From Thalassolituus sp. (GTDB taxonomy: Bacteria; Pseudomonadota; Gammaproteobacteria; Pseudomonadales; Oceanobacteraceae): a stretch of 39,183 nucleotides of DNA. The position numbers and the translations under genes are program-made. The notes under the pieces were generated by a model. It did no database searches. It was not told the origin of the DNA and worked only from the letters and a program-made list of their open reading frames with translations. Of this stretch, positions 34,652 to 39,183 are shown in pieces (positions within the stretch are counted from its first letter, which is position 1; each line of letters opens with the position of its first letter). Location of the stretch: the NCBI GenBank assembly GCA_006212115.1, contig PDUK01000026.1, positions 1 through 39,183 of the forward strand. Reading direction: 5' to 3'.

Positions 34652-34714
34652 CGCCACTTGCTCCTGCTGATTCACATTTTTTCCCCATGCTTTGTGTGCT
34701 CCGAGTATACCTTG

Positions 34715-34732
34715 GTGACACTGCGTGACACT
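34715..34732. repeat. Tandem 8-bp direct repeats, one helical turn apart
   Basis: GTGACACT occurs at 34715-34722 and again at 34725-34732, separated by GC. They lie in the promoter region between dgt (-) and the RND gene (+), a likely place for an operator. Confidence 0.5.
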
Positions 34733-34801
34733 AATTACCCTTGTATGACGTCCCTATCTGGTTATCCTCATCGTCCTTTCTCGATTTAGCAGTGTGTTGA
34801 T

Positions 34802-37133
34802 ATGCTCGTTCGTTACTTCGAAACTATTGTGCGACACCCCCTGATTACGCTCGCTCTGGTTGCCATTACCCTGCTTGGCTTGGGCGCCGGAGTGGCGAAC
34901 CTGACGTTTACCAGCGACTTCCGCACTTACTTCAGCGATGAAAATCCGGAACTGCAAGCCTTTGAGGCCATGGAGGACAGGTTTACGCGTCAGGACAACC
35001 TGTATTTCCTGGTTTCTTCACGGGATGTATCGCTGTTTTCGCCGCGGGGGCTCGAACTGGTCGAATTCCTGACAGAGAGCGCATGGGCCCTGCCCCATGT
35101 ACAGCGCGTGGATTCGATGCAGAATTTCCAGAATACCGAGGTCGATGGTGACGAGCTGATCATCGACAATTTTTACCGCATAGATGAACTACCTGACGAC
35201 CTTCATGCCCTGCAGCAAAAAGCCATCAACCACCCTGATATGTTGCTTAAAAACATTAGCGAGGATGGTGAAGTAACCGGTATCAACCTGACCCTCTACC
35301 TGCCGGACGGCGACTCAGCAAAGGCGTCCTCAGAAGCAGTAAATTCAGCCCGGCAGTTTCTGGATCAAGTCCGCCCGGACTACCCTGAATTTCAGATTGA
35401 ATTGAGTGGATCTGCGGCATCAAACGTAACCATGGGAGAAGCCATCAGTCAGGACATTAACTCTCTGCTGGTGATCTCCTTCTCAGTAATGCTGGTTATC
35501 ATGCTGGTCATGCTGCGGACGTTTTCTGGGGTTGTGCTGGTAACGGCGCTGATTGGGATGTCGGTCCTGATCACCCTGGGACTGTTTGGCTGGCTGGGCT
35601 ACACCATGACCCCACCGACCGGTTTCGTCCCTACCGCTGTTATGACCATCGCGGTTGCCGATACCATCCATATCCTCGTGTCTTATTACTATCACCTGCG
35701 GGAAGGTGACAATAAACGTGACGCACTGATGAACAGCCTCACGATCAATTTCTCACCCGTGTTTGTTACCAGTATCACCACCATGATTGGGGTACTGGCC
35801 CTGAATACCAGCGACTCTCCCCCCTACCGCGACATGGGTAATATGATTGCTGTGGGTGTTATGGTCGCCTGGGCGCTGACCATCACTTTTTTACCGGCAG
35901 CATTACAATTACTACCGGCCCCAACCCGCTATAAAGCTCGTGGGCAAAGAGTGTGGATGGATGCCTTTGCCAACCGCGTGATCAAACATCACAAGATATT
36001 GTTTGTTGTGATGCTGGCCGTCGTCGCAGGAAGTGCCACCATGGCCAACCGGAATATCATCACGGAGCGCTGGCATGAGTTTTTCGACGAATCGTTTGAA
36101 GTGCGCCGCGCCGTCGATAACATCGAGAAATCACTGAAAGGCCTGCATGCGCTCTACTTCGTCGCCGACTCAAAACAAGCAGACGGCATAAATAACGTTG
36201 AGTTTTTAACACAACTGGATGCATTCGATCGCTGGCTTGAAGCTCAGCCCGGCGTTGTCCATGTCAGCGCTCTCAGCGACACGATAAAACGCCTGAATAA
36301 AAATCTGCATGAAGATAACGAAGACAGGTATCGCATACCGGAGTCGTCTGAAGCAGCCGCTCAGTATCTGTTACTGTACGAGCTTTCATTACCTATGGGG
36401 CTTGGACTCGATACCACGCTTACCAGTGACCGCAGTGCCACTCGACTCAGCGCGACGCTTGAGCGCACTGACTCGGCAAGTATCCGGGAGCTGGAAGCAC
36501 GCGCGGTCGAGTGGGCAAAGACACATGCGCCACTACTTAATATCACCGAGACAACGGGTCTGGATGTGGTATTCGCCAACCTGACGCACCGCAATGTATC
36601 GTCGATGCTGGAAGGAACGGCACTGGCATTGGTATTGATTTCGTTATTGATGGTTGCCGCGCTGCGCTCGTTCCGTCTTGGTCATCAGCATGGTGCCGAA
36701 TGTTTTCCCTGCTCTGATGGCCTATGGGCTCTGGGGTATTCTGGTGGGACACGTCGACACCGCCACCTCAGTGGTTGCCTGCCTCTCTTTGGGGATTGTC
36801 GTCGACGATACCGTGCATTTTCTGAGTAAGTACAACTACGCGCGCGTGACTCTGGGTCGGAATGTCGAGGATGCGATTCGTTATGCCTTCCAGACAGTCG
36901 GCGTCGCCTTACTAATCACGTCAGCAATTCTGGTTGGTGGTTTCACCGTTATGGAGTTTTCACACTTCCTGCCAAGCCGGGCGATGGGACTCTTACTGGC
37001 ACTGACTATTGCCGTTGCACTGATCATCGACTTTCTGCTGTTGCCGCCACTGCTACTCCTGGTGGACCGGCGCCAGCAATCCACTCTCGATGATGCCGTC
37101 AAAGATAAACTGAACGGCCAGAGCGCACAGTAA
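34802..37133 (+). pseudogene. RND-superfamily exporter with frameshift
   Basis: The first reading frame starts at ATG 34802 and follows an RND exporter of the MMPL/COG1033 type for 627 codons, with TM1, first periplasmic loop, five-helix block, second loop and the first helix of the second block. At 36683 the frame is lost: it reads a nonsense tail and stops at 36829. The +1 frame from 36684 continues the family exactly, with SMVPNVFPALMAYGLWGILVG and SLGIVVDDTVHFLSKYNYAR, to a stop at 37133. The family would expect Gly-Leu-Ile-Ser where the sequence gives GGT, a lone C, then ATC AGC; two bases (TC) appear lost. The full protein would be about 777 aa. It could be a true mutation or a sequence error. 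No slippery site is visible. The 3' end overlaps marC by 81 bp. Confidence 0.85.
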
Positions 37134-37694
37134 TACCCCCATTACCCGCATAATCACATGCATTCCGGTTACCCCCAGCAAGCGGGTAATCGGAGTTGCA
37201 GCAAACAGACAGATCAACGTCAGAATCATAATGGCCAGAATGCACACAACCACGGTGGCTTGCTGATAAATATCGCTGGCGTGGGCCATCATCAGCATAA
37301 CGGCCCCCATACTTCCGGGCCCGGCAATCAGAGGCAATGCCATGGGGAACACAGAAACATCCTGACGCTCCTGTGTTTCTTCGTCCTCAAGTTCGGTTGT
37401 ACTGCTGGCCCCCGAAGTCCTCGCAAACACCATTTCGATACCAATCAACAGCAAAATAATGCCACCGGCAGTACGTAATGAGGCCATCGAAATTCCCAGA
37501 ACGGACAACAAGGCCTCACCCAGGATGGCGAAAATGAGTAAGACTATAGTCGCAACCACAACAGACCGGATCGCCGTTTTCTTACGTTTCTGATCCGAAT
37601 ATTCAGATGTTAACGCCGCAAAAATAGCGGAAATATCAATCGGACTGACCGTCGCAAACAGCGTGGCCAGTGTGATTGCAGCGATTTCTAGCAC
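37053..37694 (-). CDS. MarC-family inner-membrane protein
   Basis: A 213-aa membrane protein with six helices of the MarC/YchE family. ATLFATVSPIDISAIFAALT at the start and LPLIAGPGSMGAVMLM in the middle are the duplicated NP/AGPG-type loops. The function of the family is unclear; it was once linked wrongly to multiple antibiotic resistance. It starts with GTG 37694, supported by AAGG 7 nt upstream. A Ser/Glu-rich cytoplasmic loop lies near residues 92-110. Its last 81 bp overlap the opposite-strand RND gene. Confidence 0.9.
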   Translation of the reverse strand: MLEIAAITLATLFATVSPIDISAIFAALTSEYSDQKRKKTAIRSVVVATIVLLIFAILGEALLSVLGISMASLRTAGGIILLLIGIEMVFARTSGASSTTELEDEETQERQDVSVFPMALPLIAGPGSMGAVMLMMAHASDIYQQATVVVCILAIMILTLICLFAATPITRLLGVTGMHVIMRVMGVLLCALAVQFIFDGIIESGLLAPVHQE

Positions 37695-37761
37695 AACTCA
37701 ACCTTGTTTTATCCTGTTCAACTTTGACTCTAGCACTCCCCCAAAGTCGACTCCAGTGAAT

Positions 37762-37794
37762 GCCCGTAATCCGGGCGTTAATACCAAGGTCTAG
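37762..37794 (+). promoter_or_regulatory. Control region upstream of the DUF4212/symporter operon
   Basis: The 162-nt gap between marC and DUF4212 holds GCCCG (37762-37766) paired with CGGGC (37772-37776), and then TACCAAGGTCTAG (37782-37794). This operon class is known to be activated by the CrbS/CrbR (ErdS/ErdR-like) two-component system in gammaproteobacteria; I suggest the latter sequence as a candidate site but do not recall the exact published motif. Confidence 0.3.
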
Positions 37795-37856
37795 CTGTTC
37801 TGCGACATCCCTCAAGGCTAGTTTGGTGAAGTACCAATAAAAACGAGGAGTGGGTT

Positions 37857-38129
37857 ATGGCTTTCCGCCGATCTGATGAAGACAAAAAGGCCTATTGGCG
37901 TAAAAACCTGAATCTGATGTTCGTACTGCTGGTGATCTGGGCAGTCGTTTCATACGGATTCGGCATTCTGTTACGCCCTGTGCTGGACGCAATTCCAGTC
38001 GGTGGCGTTGGCCTTGGCTTCTGGTTCGCACAACAGGGGTCCATCTATGTGTTCCTTGGCATTGTGTTTTTCTACGCCAAAAAAATGCGCGAACTCGACC
38101 GTGAGTTCGGCGTTGATGATGACGAATAA
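37857..38129 (+). CDS. DUF4212 small subunit of a solute symporter
   Basis: A 90-aa membrane protein with two helices (about residues 18-40 and 54-75), matching DUF4212: DKKAYWRKNLNLMFVLLVIWAVVSYGFGILL, read here in parts, and FFYAKKMRELDREFGV at the end. It is paired with a large sodium:solute symporter, 12 nt downstream, and is regarded as its small subunit. The GAGGAG ribosome-binding site lies 5-6 nt before the ATG. These pairs usually move acetate or similar carboxylates. Confidence 0.93.
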   Translation: MAFRRSDEDKKAYWRKNLNLMFVLLVIWAVVSYGFGILLRPVLDAIPVGGVGLGFWFAQQGSIYVFLGIVFFYAKKMRELDREFGVDDDE

Positions 38130-38141
38130 GAGGAGCCTGAT

Positions 38142-39183
38142 ATGGATCTGCAAACCTTAACCTATATCGTAGTGGGACTGACGTTCTCACTCTACATCGG
38201 TATCGCTATCTGGGCTCGCGCCGGAACGACAGGTGAGTACTATGCGGCTGGCCGCGGTATTCACCCGGTCGCCAACGGTATGGCAACGGCCGCGGACTGG
38301 ATGTCAGCCGCGTCATTTATCTCCATGGCGGGTCTGATTGCCTTTAAAGGCTACGACGCCTCTATCTTTCTGATGGGCTGGACCGGTGGTTATGTGCTGT
38401 TGGCACTCTGCCTTGCACCTTACCTGCGTAAGTTCGGTAAGTTCACTGTGCCTGACTTTATCGGTGACCGTTTCTATTCAAGCACCGCCCGTATCGTGGC
38501 AGTGATCTGTCTGATCGTCGCTTCGCTGACCTACGTAATTGGTCAAATGAAAGGTATCGGTGTGGCCTTCTCCCGCTTCCTCGACGTGGACTACGCGACC
38601 GGCCTGTATTCAGGTATGGCAATCGTATTCTTCTACGCCGTACTCGGTGGTATGAAAGGTGTTACCTATACACAGATCGCGCAATACTGTGTACTGATTT
38701 TCGCTTACACCGTCCCTGCGGTCTTTATCTCACTGAACCTGACCGGTAACCCTCTGCCTCAGCTGGGCCTGATCGGTGACACGGCTGACGGTACACCGCT
38801 GCTGCTGAAACTCGACCAGACGCTGGTTGACCTGGGTTTTGCGGAATACACGGCTCAGAAAGGTGGTACCTTCAATATGATGATGTATACGCTGTCTCTG
38901 ATGCTGGGTACAGCCGGTCTGCCACACGTCATCATTCGTTTCTTCACTGTACCTAAAGTGAGCGACGCACGTACCTCTGCTGGCTGGGCTCTGCTGTTCA
39001 TTGCGATCCTGTATACCACTGCGCCTGCGGTAGGTTCTATGGCTCGTCTGAACCTGACCAACACTATTCAACATGGTGAAGTCGGTGACCCACAAGGCAA
39101 CCTGGTGTATGAAGAACGTCCTGACTGGTTCAAGAACTGGGAAAATACTGGCCTGCTGCAGTTCGAAGATAAGAACGGTGACG
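38142..39183 (+). CDS. Sodium:solute symporter (SSS family), partial
   Basis: An open frame from ATG 38142 (AGGAG upstream) that runs off the window after 347 codons. It shows SSS-family features: [29 protein letters not shown] in the first helices, the sodium-site region [26 protein letters not shown], and [16 protein letters not shown]. This is the VC2705/ActP-like subgroup that occurs with DUF4212, taking up acetate or related carboxylates with sodium. The C-terminal third lies outside the window. Confidence 0.95.
   Translation, partial: MDLQTLTYIVVGLTFSLYIGIAIWARAGTTGEYYAAGRGIHPVANGMATAADWMSAASFISMAGLIAFKGYDASIFLMGWTGGYVLLALCLAPYLRKFGKFTVPDFIGDRFYSSTARIVAVICLIVASLTYVIGQMKGIGVAFSRFLDVDYATGLYSGMAIVFFYAVLGGMKGVTYTQIAQYCVLIFAYTVPAVFISLNLTGNPLPQLGLIGDTADGTPLLLKLDQTLVDLGFAEYTAQKGGTFNMMMYTLSLMLGTAGLPHVIIRFFTVPKVSDARTSAGWALLFIAILYTTAPAVGSMARLNLTNTIQHGEVGDPQGNLVYEERPDWFKNWENTGLLQFEDKNGD

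Noticed and set aside
36654..37133. Separate gene starting at ATG 36654
   Set aside because: Its start lies inside the RND frame and its sequence is the missing C-terminal third of that exporter; treated as one broken gene.
1..39183. CRISPR arrays, insertion sequences, phage genes, integrase or attachment sites
   Set aside because: No repeat-spacer pattern, transposase, integrase or tRNA-end duplication was found; the tRNA-Asp 3' end does not recur in the window as far as I can see.

Overview
The window looks like chromosomal DNA of a marine gammaproteobacterium, probably Oceanospirillales-like (for example the Thalassolituus/Oceanobacter neighbourhood). That placement is an inference from protein style and gene content: PepN, NadK, GlpG, TopA and LepB of gammaproteobacterial type, GlyGly-CTERM/rhombosortase sorting, a DUF4212 + sodium:solute symporter pair, and several AraC regulators of the OruR-like type. 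I see no insertion sequences, phage genes, CRISPR arrays or attachment sites. It reads as ordinary core and near-core chromosome with a few accessory islands.

Layout, left to right. A tRNA-Asp (8-84) is followed by a small transcription unit that no standard gene explains. It has 14-bp direct repeats in front of a possible promoter, a foldable leader (244-346) and a 26-codon, extremely acidic ORF (384-464). On the minus strand come an AraC regulator and a six-helix membrane protein. Next, transcribed leftwards, is an RND exporter / YCF48 beta-propeller / DUF1329 envelope module. It lies directly downstream of a long, tightly packed minus-strand gene string: nadK, a metallophosphatase, glpG, DUF1315, DUF2797, pepN. 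DUF1853 and a PLP-dependent deaminase/desulfhydrase face each other at about 15 kb, and a membrane-anchored unknown is divergent from topA.

From 20 to 27 kb there is a ComEA-like secreted HhH protein, a lipoprotein and a DUF5610-like protein. These are followed by a divergent AraC/MaoC pair, a STAS-like protein, an outer-membrane beta-barrel and a third AraC regulator. From 27.2 to 30.4 kb lies a self-contained protein-sorting cassette: an M6-type metalloprotease with a GlyGly-CTERM tail, its rhombosortase, and a translationally overlapping Nudix hydrolase. The last third carries a glutaredoxin-like protein and lepB with a 37-aa CxxC membrane peptide just downstream. Then come an alpha/beta hydrolase, a dGTPase-like HD protein, a second RND exporter broken by a frameshift, MarC, and the start of a DUF4212/SSS symporter operon that runs off the end.

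The most interesting items are the leader RNA plus acidic micropeptide at 179-491, the rhombosortase cassette with its sequestered start site, the unlisted CxxC micropeptide after lepB, and the frameshifted RND gene. None of the family assignments could be searched; all rest on motifs read directly.
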